DNA of 64,000 nt from positions 62,001 through 126,000 of the forward strand of contig JANWZO010000005.1 in NCBI GenBank assembly GCA_025054615.1. The letters are read 5' to 3'. Shown here piece by piece: positions 30,608 to 38,674 of this stretch. Position numbers and translations under genes: made by a program. This DNA comes from Kiritimatiellia bacterium (GTDB lineage Bacteria > Verrucomicrobiota > Kiritimatiellia > CAIVKH01). The notes under the pieces are model-generated. The model searched no databases. It was not told the DNA's origin and saw only the letters and a program-made list of their open reading frames with translations. Position 1 is the stretch's first letter, and every line of letters starts with the position of its first letter.

Positions 30608-31459
30608 ATGAGGCAATCGCGCGTCATGGTCTGGGCGGCCCTAGCCGTCCTACTCGCGGCGCTCCTCAATCTCCCGCCAGCCGTCGGTAGTGGGGTGAAA
30701 AACGCGGTGCGATCCGCTATGGCGCCCTTGCAGGAATCGGTGGCCGAAACGATTCGCCGGTTGCGGGCCGGCTGGGACACGGTTCGCGGCCTGGGCGGAT
30801 TGGCGGCCGAGAACCAGCGCATGGCCACCGAAATTGCGAGGCTTCTGGGCGAGGTGCGCAACCTCCGATCCCTCGAGCGGGAAAACGAACAACTCCGAGC
30901 GGTACTCGGATTCACCAGCCGGGCGCAAGGTGATCTCATTCCTGCGGAGGTGATCGCCCGCGGCCGGGACGGTTGGTGGCAGACCTTCCGCATCAACAAG
31001 GGCCGGTCGCAGGGTGTCGAGACGAACATGGCCGTCATTTCCGTGGACGGGCTGGTCGGGCGCGTGGTTTCAGTCGCGGAACGCTCGGCCGAGGTTCTCC
31101 TGATTTCTGACCCAACCTGTCGGGTGGCGGGCCAGGTTTTGAGGACCGGTTCGTTTGGCATCGTGTCGGGGCGGGGGCCTCAATGGGACGGCTCCGTGGT
31201 GTGTCGAATGGAATTCATCAACAAAAATATCCCAATCCGGCCCGGCGACGAGGTGATTACTTCCGGGTTGGGTGGTGTTTTCCCGAGAGGGTTGTTGATC
31301 GGGTATGTCGATCGGGTCGCCGTGGACCGATCGGGGCTTTATCAATACGCCGACGTTATCTCGAAGGCAGATATCGGAACACTCGAATATGTCTTTGTTG
31401 TCAGGATGGTTTCGCCGGGAGCGCCCTACATTCGGGCCGATGAGGGAGTGGCGCGATGA
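30608..31459 (+). CDS. mreC: Rod shape-determining protein MreC
   Basis: A 283-residue bitopic scaffold of the elongation machinery, activating PBP2-RodA from the periplasmic side. It has an N-terminal membrane segment (~7-25), a coiled coil (~40-95, rich in ENQRM, LERENEQLR) and the beta-rich MreC core with GLVGRVVSV, FINKNIPIRPGDEVITSGLGGVFPRGLLIG. ATG 30608 lies just after an in-frame TTG. It overlaps mreD by ATGA. Confidence 0.93.
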   Translation: MRQSRVMVWAALAVLLAALLNLPPAVGSGVKNAVRSAMAPLQESVAETIRRLRAGWDTVRGLGGLAAENQRMATEIARLLGEVRNLRSLERENEQLRAVLGFTSRAQGDLIPAEVIARGRDGWWQTFRINKGRSQGVETNMAVISVDGLVGRVVSVAERSAEVLLISDPTCRVAGQVLRTGSFGIVSGRGPQWDGSVVCRMEFINKNIPIRPGDEVITSGLGGVFPRGLLIGYVDRVAVDRSGLYQYADVISKADIGTLEYVFVVRMVSPGAPYIRADEGVAR

Positions 31460-31959
31460 ATCAGGTGGCTATCCTGTTTTCGCTCGTAGTGGCCGCATTG
31501 TTGCAGGCCGCGCTGCCGACGTCCGTGTGGACGGGATGGGCGCCCGCCCCGCTGCTGGCCGGCGTGGTCGTTTATTTTTCGCTGGTCCGCTCGCGCGTCC
31601 ATTTGATGGAGGTCGCCCTGCTGGCGGGTTTGGTGGAGGACAGTCTGAGCCAGGTCCCGCTGGGCACGACCAGCTTCGCTTACGCCGTCTCGAGTCTGGC
31701 CATTGAGCGTTGGCGGGCGAGCTTGGCGGTCCGGCATTGGACCACGCATGCGGCTGTTGCCGCTGCGGTGAATGCCGCCACGACGGCATTTGCGTTTTTG
31801 ATGCTGTTGAAGGATGGGTTGATCGAGCCGCAGCCCTACGCGGTTGTGCTCCGGCTCGTCGGATCGGTGGTTTTGGGCGGGGTCTTCGGCCCGCTGGTTT
31901 TCCAGGCGATGGAGGGCCTGGATGACACGTTGGGCCTTGCGGAATCCGAGTCGGACTGA
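31456..31959 (+). CDS. mreD: Rod shape-determining protein MreD
   Basis: A 167-residue, very hydrophobic integral membrane protein with about five predicted helices, the expected size and position for MreD, partner of MreC. Sequence conservation in this family is low, so context carries much of the assignment: it overlaps mreC by 4 bp and mrdA by 1 bp. The stretch EVALLAGLVEDSLSQVPLGT resembles the conserved MreD loop. Confidence 0.85.
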   Translation: MNQVAILFSLVVAALLQAALPTSVWTGWAPAPLLAGVVVYFSLVRSRVHLMEVALLAGLVEDSLSQVPLGTTSFAYAVSSLAIERWRASLAVRHWTTHAAVAAAVNAATTAFAFLMLLKDGLIEPQPYAVVLRLVGSVVLGGVFGPLVFQAMEGLDDTLGLAESESD

Positions 31960-33782
31960 TGGCGCGCGAGAATCCATGGAATGACGAGGTGCTGCGCTTG
32001 CGCGCGCTGTTCGCCGTAATGATCGCCCTTTTTCTCGTGCTGGCGGGTCGCTTCTGGCAGATCCAGATCCATCGCGGCCCGATGTATGAACAGGATCAGT
32101 TCCGACAGAGCATCCGGCGCGTGCGCCTGCCCGGGGTTCGCGGTCGGCTGTTTGACCGGCACGGCCGGGCGGTGGCGGATAATCGGCCTAGCTACACGCT
32201 TTCCATCTATCTCGAAGAGCTGCGGAAACCTGGTTCATGGGACCGCACCATCGATGCGGTGGAAGAGTTGCTGCGGACTCTTTCGCCGATTGTTGGTTCC
32301 CCGCCCCGACTATCGCGGACCGAGATTCGGAACCACATCCGCAAGCAACTGCCCTTACCGCTGCATGCCTGGCGCGACCTCGATGAGGCCGCGATGGCTC
32401 GATTTGCCGAGCTGGCAGGCCGCATTCCGGGCGTTGACATCCAGGCGGACAGCACCCGCGTCTATCCCTTCGGCTCGAGGGCCGCGCATGTGCTCGGCTA
32501 TGTCGGCCGCGCGGATGCCTCCTCAGATGACGGCGAGGAGCCTTTCCACTATTACCTGCCGGAGGTAGCCGGCCGGAGCGGTCTGGAAAAAACGTTGGAT
32601 CCCCTGCTGCGCGGCGAAGCAGGCGGGCGGCTGGTCCGCGTCGATGTCACCGGCTATCGCCGCTACGACTTTGGGCAGCGGGATCCGCGGCCGGGTCGCG
32701 ACGTGATGTTGACGTTGGACATGCGCGTGCAGGGACTTGCCGAGCAGGCGCTTGGCGAGGATCCAGGCGCGGTTGTCGTGCTGGATCCCCGGAACGGAGA
32801 CATCCTCGCTATGGCCAGCCGTCCCGCGTTCGATCCGAACGAATTTGTGCCGTCCATTCCTCCGACGCGATGGCGGCAGCTCAACCAGGACCCCAAAACG
32901 CCTCTGCTGAACCGCGCGGTGGCCGGCGGCTACGCGCCGGGCAGCACGTTCAAGCTGGTCACCGCGCTGGCGGCTCTGGAAAGCGGGCGCAGCCATCTCG
33001 GCGACATCCACACCTGCTCGGGGTCGTTCCAGTTGGGCCGGACCACATTCCGCTGCTGGTTCCATCCGGGCCACGGGGTGCTGAACCTCCGACAGGCGAT
33101 CGAGCAGTCGTGCAATGTCTATTTCTTCGAGATGGGTTTGGCGGCAGGAATCGCGCGCATTCACGAGATGGCGTCCCGGATGGGCCTTGGATCGCGGACC
33201 GGAGTCGAACTCGATTTCGAAGTGGCGGGACTGGTTCCCAACGACGAATGGAAACGGCGCACGCAGAGGGACGCCTGGCGCGATGGGGATACTTGCAACG
33301 TGGCGATTGGCCAGGGCGCCATCGTGGTCACGCCGCTGCAGATGGCGCAAGTCACCATGCTTATCGCAAACGGCGGCCGGCTCTATCGCCCGAGGCTCGT
33401 CCGAGGCATTCGCGACTTCGGCGCCGATTCTTTCGCGATGAACTCGCCCGTGCTGGTCCGCGAGATGAACTGGCACGCTGCCGTGCTCGAAGCGGTGAGG
33501 CTGGGCATGCGGGATGTGGTGCATGGCGAACGCGGCACCGCACGGCGCGTCGCGATCTCGGGCGTGACGGTCGCTGGGAAGACTGGGACAGCGGAATTCG
33601 GCCGCAAGGAAGATCGACGGCGTCATGCGTGGATGGTGGCGTATGCGCCGTTCGATGCGCCGCGGTACGCGATATCGATCGTTGTCGACGAGGGGATTTC
33701 TGGCGGGGAAACGGCGGCTCCGCGGATGAGGCTCCTTCTTGAGGGATTGCTGGCGGCAAATGACTCGGAGGGTCAAGGCTGA
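31959..33782 (+). CDS. mrdA: Penicillin-binding protein 2 (elongation transpeptidase)
   Basis: A 607-residue class B PBP that cross-links peptidoglycan during elongation with RodA. One membrane helix (~17-33) anchors it. The pedestal domain has the RGRLFDRHGRAVADN motif (~61-75). The transpeptidase has the catalytic SxxK as STFK at 329-332, SxN as SCN at 384-386 and KTG at 541-543 (VAGKTGTAEF). The start codon shares one base with the mreD stop. Confidence 0.95.
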   Translation: MARENPWNDEVLRLRALFAVMIALFLVLAGRFWQIQIHRGPMYEQDQFRQSIRRVRLPGVRGRLFDRHGRAVADNRPSYTLSIYLEELRKPGSWDRTIDAVEELLRTLSPIVGSPPRLSRTEIRNHIRKQLPLPLHAWRDLDEAAMARFAELAGRIPGVDIQADSTRVYPFGSRAAHVLGYVGRADASSDDGEEPFHYYLPEVAGRSGLEKTLDPLLRGEAGGRLVRVDVTGYRRYDFGQRDPRPGRDVMLTLDMRVQGLAEQALGEDPGAVVVLDPRNGDILAMASRPAFDPNEFVPSIPPTRWRQLNQDPKTPLLNRAVAGGYAPGSTFKLVTALAALESGRSHLGDIHTCSGSFQLGRTTFRCWFHPGHGVLNLRQAIEQSCNVYFFEMGLAAGIARIHEMASRMGLGSRTGVELDFEVAGLVPNDEWKRRTQRDAWRDGDTCNVAIGQGAIVVTPLQMAQVTMLIANGGRLYRPRLVRGIRDFGADSFAMNSPVLVREMNWHAAVLEAVRLGMRDVVHGERGTARRVAISGVTVAGKTGTAEFGRKEDRRRHAWMVAYAPFDAPRYAISIVVDEGISGGETAAPRMRLLLEGLLAANDSEGQG

Positions 33783-33783
33783 C

Positions 33784-34896
33784 GTGAACTTGTATCCGCT
33801 CATTCTCGCCTGGAAACGCATGGAGTGGCTGGCGCTCGCCGCTGCAGCGGCCTTGGCGGTCATCGGCATTTTGTTCATCTACAGTGCCTCGTACCGCCAG
33901 GACGACATGCAGGTCACTGCCATGACGCTGCGTCAACTGGTCTGGGTGGTGCTTGGTATGGGCGTGATGCTCGCGCTGGCCGCTGCCGACTATCGGCGCG
34001 TCGCTGCGGTGGCGCCGGTTTTGTATGGCGCATCGCTGCTCCTGCTGGCGCTCGTCCTCGGCTTCGGGCGCACCATGTACGGCGCGACGCGCTGGCTCAA
34101 CGTCTTCGGCATCTATTTGCAGCCTTCCGAATTCGCCAAAATAGCCTCGATTCTCCTCCTTGCGCGGTATTTGGCCGAGCCTGGCCGGAATTTCGCTAGG
34201 CCTCAGGTGATTGCGCTGGCTGCATTAATCGTCGCCGTGCCGATGGCGCTGGTTATGCGTCAGCCGGATCTGGGGACCGCCCTGACGTTCGCCCCGATGT
34301 TTCTGGCCATGCTGTTTGTCGGCGGAATGCCGATCCGTTATGCCATCGTGCTTGTCTTTCTTGGCGCGGTCACCGCGGTGCCCGGCTGGTTTTTGTTGTC
34401 CGATTACCAGCGGGAGCGAATCCTTGTTTTTCTCGACCCGAGCCGAGACCCTCTCGGCTCCGGCTGGAACAGCATCCAGTCGAGCATCGCCGTCGGCTCT
34501 GGTGGATTGTTCGGCAAGGGATATTTGATGGGGACGCAAAACGTGCTGGGCTTCCTGCCCCGCACTGTCGCTCCGACCGATTTCATTTTCTCCGTGATTG
34601 CGGAGGAAACCGGGTTTGTCGGCAGCGTGACGCTGCTGACCCTGTATGCGATCCTCCTCGGTGGGGTTGTCCGCGCGGGCATCGCCTCCCGCGACAAGCT
34701 GGGGCGGCTGATTGCGACGGGAGTCGCCACACTGTTGTTCTGCCACATCTTTGTCAACCTGGCGATGACTGTTGGCCTCATGCCCATTACGGGCCTGCCG
34801 CTACCGCTCGTGAGCTACGGGGGATCGTTCATGATTACCGCGACGGCCGGCCTCGGCCTCGCGCAAAGCATCTATGTGCGCCGCGTCCGGCGCTGA
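33784..34896 (+). CDS. rodA: Peptidoglycan glycosyltransferase RodA (SEDS family)
   Basis: A 370-residue polytopic membrane glycosyltransferase that polymerises lipid II with PBP2. Hydrophobic segments fill the length. SEDS hallmarks include LGFGRTMYGATRWLNVFGIYLQ (with GATRWL), QPSEFAKIA, MRQPDLGTALTF, and the late PTDFIFSVIAEETGF and LPLPLVSYGGSFM. The GTG at 33784 has AAGG five bases before it; an ATG at 33760 overlapping mrdA is the alternative. Confidence 0.94.
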   Translation: MNLYPLILAWKRMEWLALAAAAALAVIGILFIYSASYRQDDMQVTAMTLRQLVWVVLGMGVMLALAAADYRRVAAVAPVLYGASLLLLALVLGFGRTMYGATRWLNVFGIYLQPSEFAKIASILLLARYLAEPGRNFARPQVIALAALIVAVPMALVMRQPDLGTALTFAPMFLAMLFVGGMPIRYAIVLVFLGAVTAVPGWFLLSDYQRERILVFLDPSRDPLGSGWNSIQSSIAVGSGGLFGKGYLMGTQNVLGFLPRTVAPTDFIFSVIAEETGFVGSVTLLTLYAILLGGVVRAGIASRDKLGRLIATGVATLLFCHIFVNLAMTVGLMPITGLPLPLVSYGGSFMITATAGLGLAQSIYVRRVRR

Positions 34897-34910
34897 AAGG
34901 AGACGTGTAC

Positions 34911-36518
34911 ATGTTCTTATGGGGATTCCTCAAACGCCTGTTCCGGCGGAAGATCAAAAAGGAGATCATCATCAATGCGGAGAGCCTGGAGACTCGGGTC
35001 GCGGTCCTCATTGAGGGCAAGCTCGAAGATTTTTTCATCGAGCGCACGGGCCAGGATCGCATCGTGGGCAGCATCTTCAAGGGGCGCATTCAGAACCTCG
35101 AGGACGGTCTCCAGGCCGCCTTTGTGGATATCGGACTCAAGAAAAACGCCTTCATCCACTACTGGGACATGTTTCCGGACGACGCCTCGCGACTTGAGGC
35201 AGAGGAGGGCGTGGACAGCAAGCGGCCCGCCAAACGGAAGAAGTATGCGCCAGGCGAGATGGCGAAACTGTTCCCCATCGGTTCGGAAATCGTTGTGCAG
35301 GTCACCAAGGGCGCCATCGGCACAAAGGGCCCCCGCGTGACGGCAAATCTCAGCATTCCGGGCCGTTATCTCGTGATGATGCCGGGCACCTCTCTGAAGG
35401 GGGTTTCCCGGAAGATTGAGGACGAGAAGGAACGGGAGCGGCTGAAGCGGATTCTCGCGCGGCTCCCTGCGCCCGGTGGCAATGGCCTCATCGTCCGCAC
35501 CGCGGGCGAGGGCGCGCGGGCCGTCTCCTTCGTCCGCGATGTTCGCGCACTGTCCGAAATCTGGCGGGATATTGAAGACGGCATCAAGAACAAGCCAGCG
35601 CCGTGCAGGCTTTATCAGGAGCCGGACCTCATCGAGCGGACCGTCCGCGACTCTCTCACGGAAGATGTCGATCGCATCGTCATCGATTCGCGCGAGGAAT
35701 ACGACCGTGTCCGGGCCGTACTCGCAAAATACGGACGTCGCGCCCGCACGCGGGTTCAACTTTACGAGGGCGAAGCTCCGATCTTTGAGCATTTCGATGT
35801 GGAACGGCAGCTCGAAAACGCCTTTAGCCGGAAGGTCTGGCTCAAGAGCGGCGGCTACCTCATCATCGACGAGACCGAGGCGTTGGTCGCCATCGATGTC
35901 AACACGGGCCGTCACAAGGGCGCCCAAAACCAGGATGACGCGATTTTCGAGGTCAACCAGGAGGCCGCCGAGGAGGTCGCCCGACAGCTCCGCCTCCGCA
36001 ACATCGGCGGGCTTGTCGTGATTGACTTCATCGACATGAAATCGCGCAAGCATCAGAACCAGATCTATCGGATGGTCAAGGACGCCCTAAAAAACGACAA
36101 GGCGCGGACCAATGTCCTTCCGCTTTCACAGCTCGGGCTAATGGAAATGACCCGCCAGCGACAGGAGGAGAGCGTCCGCGCGACGACCTATATGAACTGT
36201 CCCTACTGCGAGGGCCGTGGGAAGGTGAAATCCGCCCTGACCATGAGCGTCGAAATTCAGCGACGGATTGCCGAAGTGATGCGCCGGCACAAACCCAGCG
36301 CCGAAAATCCCCTCAACCTGAAGATCACGATCCACCCGCTGGTGCTCGAGCGACTGCGGAGCGAGGATGAGGAACTGCTGGTCGCGCTCGAGGAGCGTTA
36401 TCATGGCCGTCTCACGTTCGTGTCCAGCCCGGCTATGCACGTGGAGGAATTCACGATTGTCAACGCGCAGACCAATGAGGAGCTGTTTAGCAACGCGAGC
36501 GCGCATCGCGCCGGCTAG
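34911..36518 (+). CDS. rng: Ribonuclease E/G family endoribonuclease
   Basis: A 535-residue RNase of the E/G family, acting on rRNA precursors and mRNA. An S1-like domain is interrupted as usual (GSIFKGRIQNLEDGLQAAFVDIG, then KNAFIHYWD). The DNase I-like catalytic region has AIDVNTGRHKG and IDFIDMKSRKHQNQI with the metal-binding aspartates. The zinc-link CPYC is at ~430. The N-terminal FLWGFLKRLFRRKIKKE is basic and amphipathic, possibly membrane-targeting. AAAGGAG lies 9 bases before ATG 34911. RNase G next to mre genes is a known arrangement in other bacteria. Confidence 0.93.
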   Translation: MFLWGFLKRLFRRKIKKEIIINAESLETRVAVLIEGKLEDFFIERTGQDRIVGSIFKGRIQNLEDGLQAAFVDIGLKKNAFIHYWDMFPDDASRLEAEEGVDSKRPAKRKKYAPGEMAKLFPIGSEIVVQVTKGAIGTKGPRVTANLSIPGRYLVMMPGTSLKGVSRKIEDEKERERLKRILARLPAPGGNGLIVRTAGEGARAVSFVRDVRALSEIWRDIEDGIKNKPAPCRLYQEPDLIERTVRDSLTEDVDRIVIDSREEYDRVRAVLAKYGRRARTRVQLYEGEAPIFEHFDVERQLENAFSRKVWLKSGGYLIIDETEALVAIDVNTGRHKGAQNQDDAIFEVNQEAAEEVARQLRLRNIGGLVVIDFIDMKSRKHQNQIYRMVKDALKNDKARTNVLPLSQLGLMEMTRQRQEESVRATTYMNCPYCEGRGKVKSALTMSVEIQRRIAEVMRRHKPSAENPLNLKITIHPLVLERLRSEDEELLVALEERYHGRLTFVSSPAMHVEEFTIVNAQTNEELFSNASAHRAG

Positions 36519-36533
36519 GGGGAGGGAGCCCTG

Positions 36534-37154
36534 ATGTCCCGCAATCAGCGGATCGGCCTTTTCGGCGGCTCGTTCAATCCCGTCCATCTCGGCCACCTCA
36601 TCGCTGCTCAGGATGCCATGGACCAGATGGGCCTCGACCGGGTGATCTTCTTGCCCGCGGCCCATCCTCCTCACAAGCACGCGGAGATCCTCGCACCGGC
36701 CGCCGACCGACTGGCCATGTTGCGCCTGGCGATCGGCAGCGACGAGCGCTTCGAGGTCTCCTCCGAAGAGATCGACCGCGGCGGCGTCTCCTTCACCGTC
36801 GAGACCCTTCGCCGCTTCCGCGAGCGACTGCCAGACACCGATTTGTATTTCATTATCGGGGCGGATACCCTGTTTGAGCTCCACACGTGGCGAGAAATCG
36901 GTGCGGTACTCCAGTTGGCAGAAATCGTCACGGTCGGGCGCCCGGGCCTGACCGTCGGCGAATTGAACAGCCAATCCCTGCGGCTGCCCGAGCCGTGGCC
37001 CGCGAGGCTCGCAGCGAATATTGTCGCGGGGCACCACATTGAAATCTCATCGACCGACATCCGCAACCGGGTGTCCCGCCGTCGGTCGATCCGATTTCTT
37101 GTGCCGGACGCCGTCGAACGGTATATTCGCGAACACGGTCTATACCGCGGCTAG
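36534..37154 (+). CDS. nadD: Nicotinate-nucleotide adenylyltransferase
   Basis: Joins nicotinate mononucleotide and ATP to make nicotinic acid adenine dinucleotide in NAD synthesis. The 206-residue product has GLFGGSFNPVHLGHL (about 8-22, with the nucleotidyltransferase HxGH), the substrate loop PPHKH and the ISSTDIRNRV motif near the C-terminus. GGGAGGGAG precedes the ATG. It lies between rng and rsfS; nadD-rsfS pairing is common in bacteria. Confidence 0.95.
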   Translation: MSRNQRIGLFGGSFNPVHLGHLIAAQDAMDQMGLDRVIFLPAAHPPHKHAEILAPAADRLAMLRLAIGSDERFEVSSEEIDRGGVSFTVETLRRFRERLPDTDLYFIIGADTLFELHTWREIGAVLQLAEIVTVGRPGLTVGELNSQSLRLPEPWPARLAANIVAGHHIEISSTDIRNRVSRRRSIRFLVPDAVERYIREHGLYRG

Positions 37155-37159
37155 GAGAC

Positions 37160-37501
37160 GTGTCCATCGATACGCGATCGCAGGTGCTCGTGGCGCAGGA
37201 GGCGCTACGTTCGAAAAAGGGCGAGCAGATCAAAGTGCTCGACGTCTCGGGAATCTCCCCTGTGACGGATTATTACATCATCGTCACCGGAAACAGCACG
37301 CCCCATCTCAAGGCCCTGGCCGAAGAGGTGGAGAAGGAGCTGGACCGCGCAGGGATCCGTTGCTATCGGCGCGCTGGGACTCCGGAAAGCGGCTGGATCG
37401 TCGAGGACTACCTCGATTTCGTGGTCCACATCTTCTCGCCGGACATGCGGGAATACTATCAGCTCGAGCGGCTCTGGAGCGACGGGAAGGTCATCCTCTA
37501 A
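37160..37501 (+). CDS. rsfS: Ribosomal silencing factor RsfS
   Basis: A 113-residue Iojap/RsfS protein that binds ribosomal protein uL14 and blocks subunit joining when nutrients are low. Typical features are KVLDVSGISPVTDYYIIVTGNS, the acidic ESGWIVEDYLDFVVHIFS and the terminal YYQLERLW. It starts with GTG five bases after nadD, with AGGAG just upstream. Confidence 0.94.
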   Translation: MSIDTRSQVLVAQEALRSKKGEQIKVLDVSGISPVTDYYIIVTGNSTPHLKALAEEVEKELDRAGIRCYRRAGTPESGWIVEDYLDFVVHIFSPDMREYYQLERLWSDGKVIL

Positions 37502-37516
37502 CGCTAGGATCCTCTG

Positions 37517-38644
37517 ATGCGGCGCCGGCTGGCCAAAGTCGTTTTATTTCTTCTAAGTCTCGGTGTCGGACTATCTATCGTTGACACCCTGCTTGCTCGA
37601 CTGGATCCCAGCCTCGAGCCCCCTCCGAGGGTCGAGCGCGTCATCCGGCTTCGGGAGCACGCGCCGAACCAAAATCGTTGGGTTCGGCCGACTCGCGAAT
37701 ATATGCAGGGTGTCGATTCGCTTGAACGGAAATTCTATCGGTTGGCCACGGATGAAAATGGTTTTATCATGCCCTCGGCCATTCATGAAACGCCCGATAT
37801 TGAGCTCGTCTTTTTGGGTGGATCGACAACCGAGTGCCTATATGTAGATGAAACCAATCGATTCCCGTATCTCGCCGGCCGTTTGCTCGAGTCGCGGACG
37901 GGATTGCGCATCAATTCCTACAATGGCGGCCATAGCGGGAACCATTCGATGCATTCCCTCAACGTGCTGATTAATAAAGTTTTGCCCATGCAGCCCGACG
38001 CCGTCATCCTCTGCCACAATATCAATGATTTTGCGACGCTGCTCTACGAAGGCACATAATGGAATGCGAATCCCACGCGAAGCCTTATTGCGACAGTCGG
38101 AACACGTCGTGGCTGGATGCGAATCGTGGGCTGGCCTCTGCGAATGTTTCCCCATCTGCACACCTGGCTTGGTGCTCAGGTGTTTCGTTTTGTCTCCCGT
38201 GGTCGGGATGACGAATTCCACAATGCGCGCGGGAGGTCCAAGAATTTCGATCTCGACCGAATGACGGGACAATTTGAAACCTCTTTGGAGCAATTTATTG
38301 GCGTCGCAAAACGAGCGGGACTCAATGTGGTGTTGATGACACAACAGAATCGGATGGAGGCAGAACCTAGGGATGCGCTGCAGCGGAGGTCCGCAGAACA
38401 TTTTGAGAAACAGGGTATACCGTGGGAACACGTCTTTGCAGGCTACGCTGCCTTCAACGAAACAATACGCAAAACCGCTATCCGTCACCAACTCCCCCTT
38501 GTGGATCTTGACGCGCGGATCGCCAAAACATCGGAATTTATGTATGACATGGTTCACGCGAACGATCGCGGCTCAATCGCGATTGCTGAAGCGATCGCCG
38601 AGGAACTCGAACCGCTGTTGCCGAAATGGGCGGCCCATCGCTAG
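37517..38644 (+). pseudogene. SGNH/GDSL-type hydrolase interrupted by an in-frame TAA
   Basis: Two open frames in the same phase (37517-38059 and 38060-38644) are separated only by TAA at 38057-38059 (codon 181). Reading through gives a continuous ~375-codon protein. It has an N-terminal membrane anchor (~7-23), the block I motif FLGGSTTECLYV, a GHSGNHS block, HNINDF, and near the end YDMVHANDRG, which supplies the catalytic Asp and His. The first fragment lacks those residues and should be inactive as a hydrolase. It could be a true nonsense mutation, a sequencing or assembly error, or readthrough. An ATG at 38117 could restart the second half. It follows rsfS by 15 bp; substrate is unknown. 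Confidence 0.75.
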
Positions 38645-38674
38645 ATTTGTTTCTTATATAGCTGGAGGAGCGCC

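Noticed and set aside
31970-31985. TCCATGGAATG inside the start of mrdA, similar to the repeat palindrome
   Set aside because: It encodes the normal N-terminus ENPWNDE of the protein and lacks the rest of the element.
32523-33878. 451-codon antisense frame opposite mrdA
   Set aside because: Same effect of GC-rich codons; mrdA carries all transpeptidase motifs on the plus strand.
34905-37165. The same GGAGACGTGT string just before rng and at the start of rsfS
   Set aside because: Ten bases including an ordinary ribosome site and GTG; no wider similarity, so not treated as a repeat.
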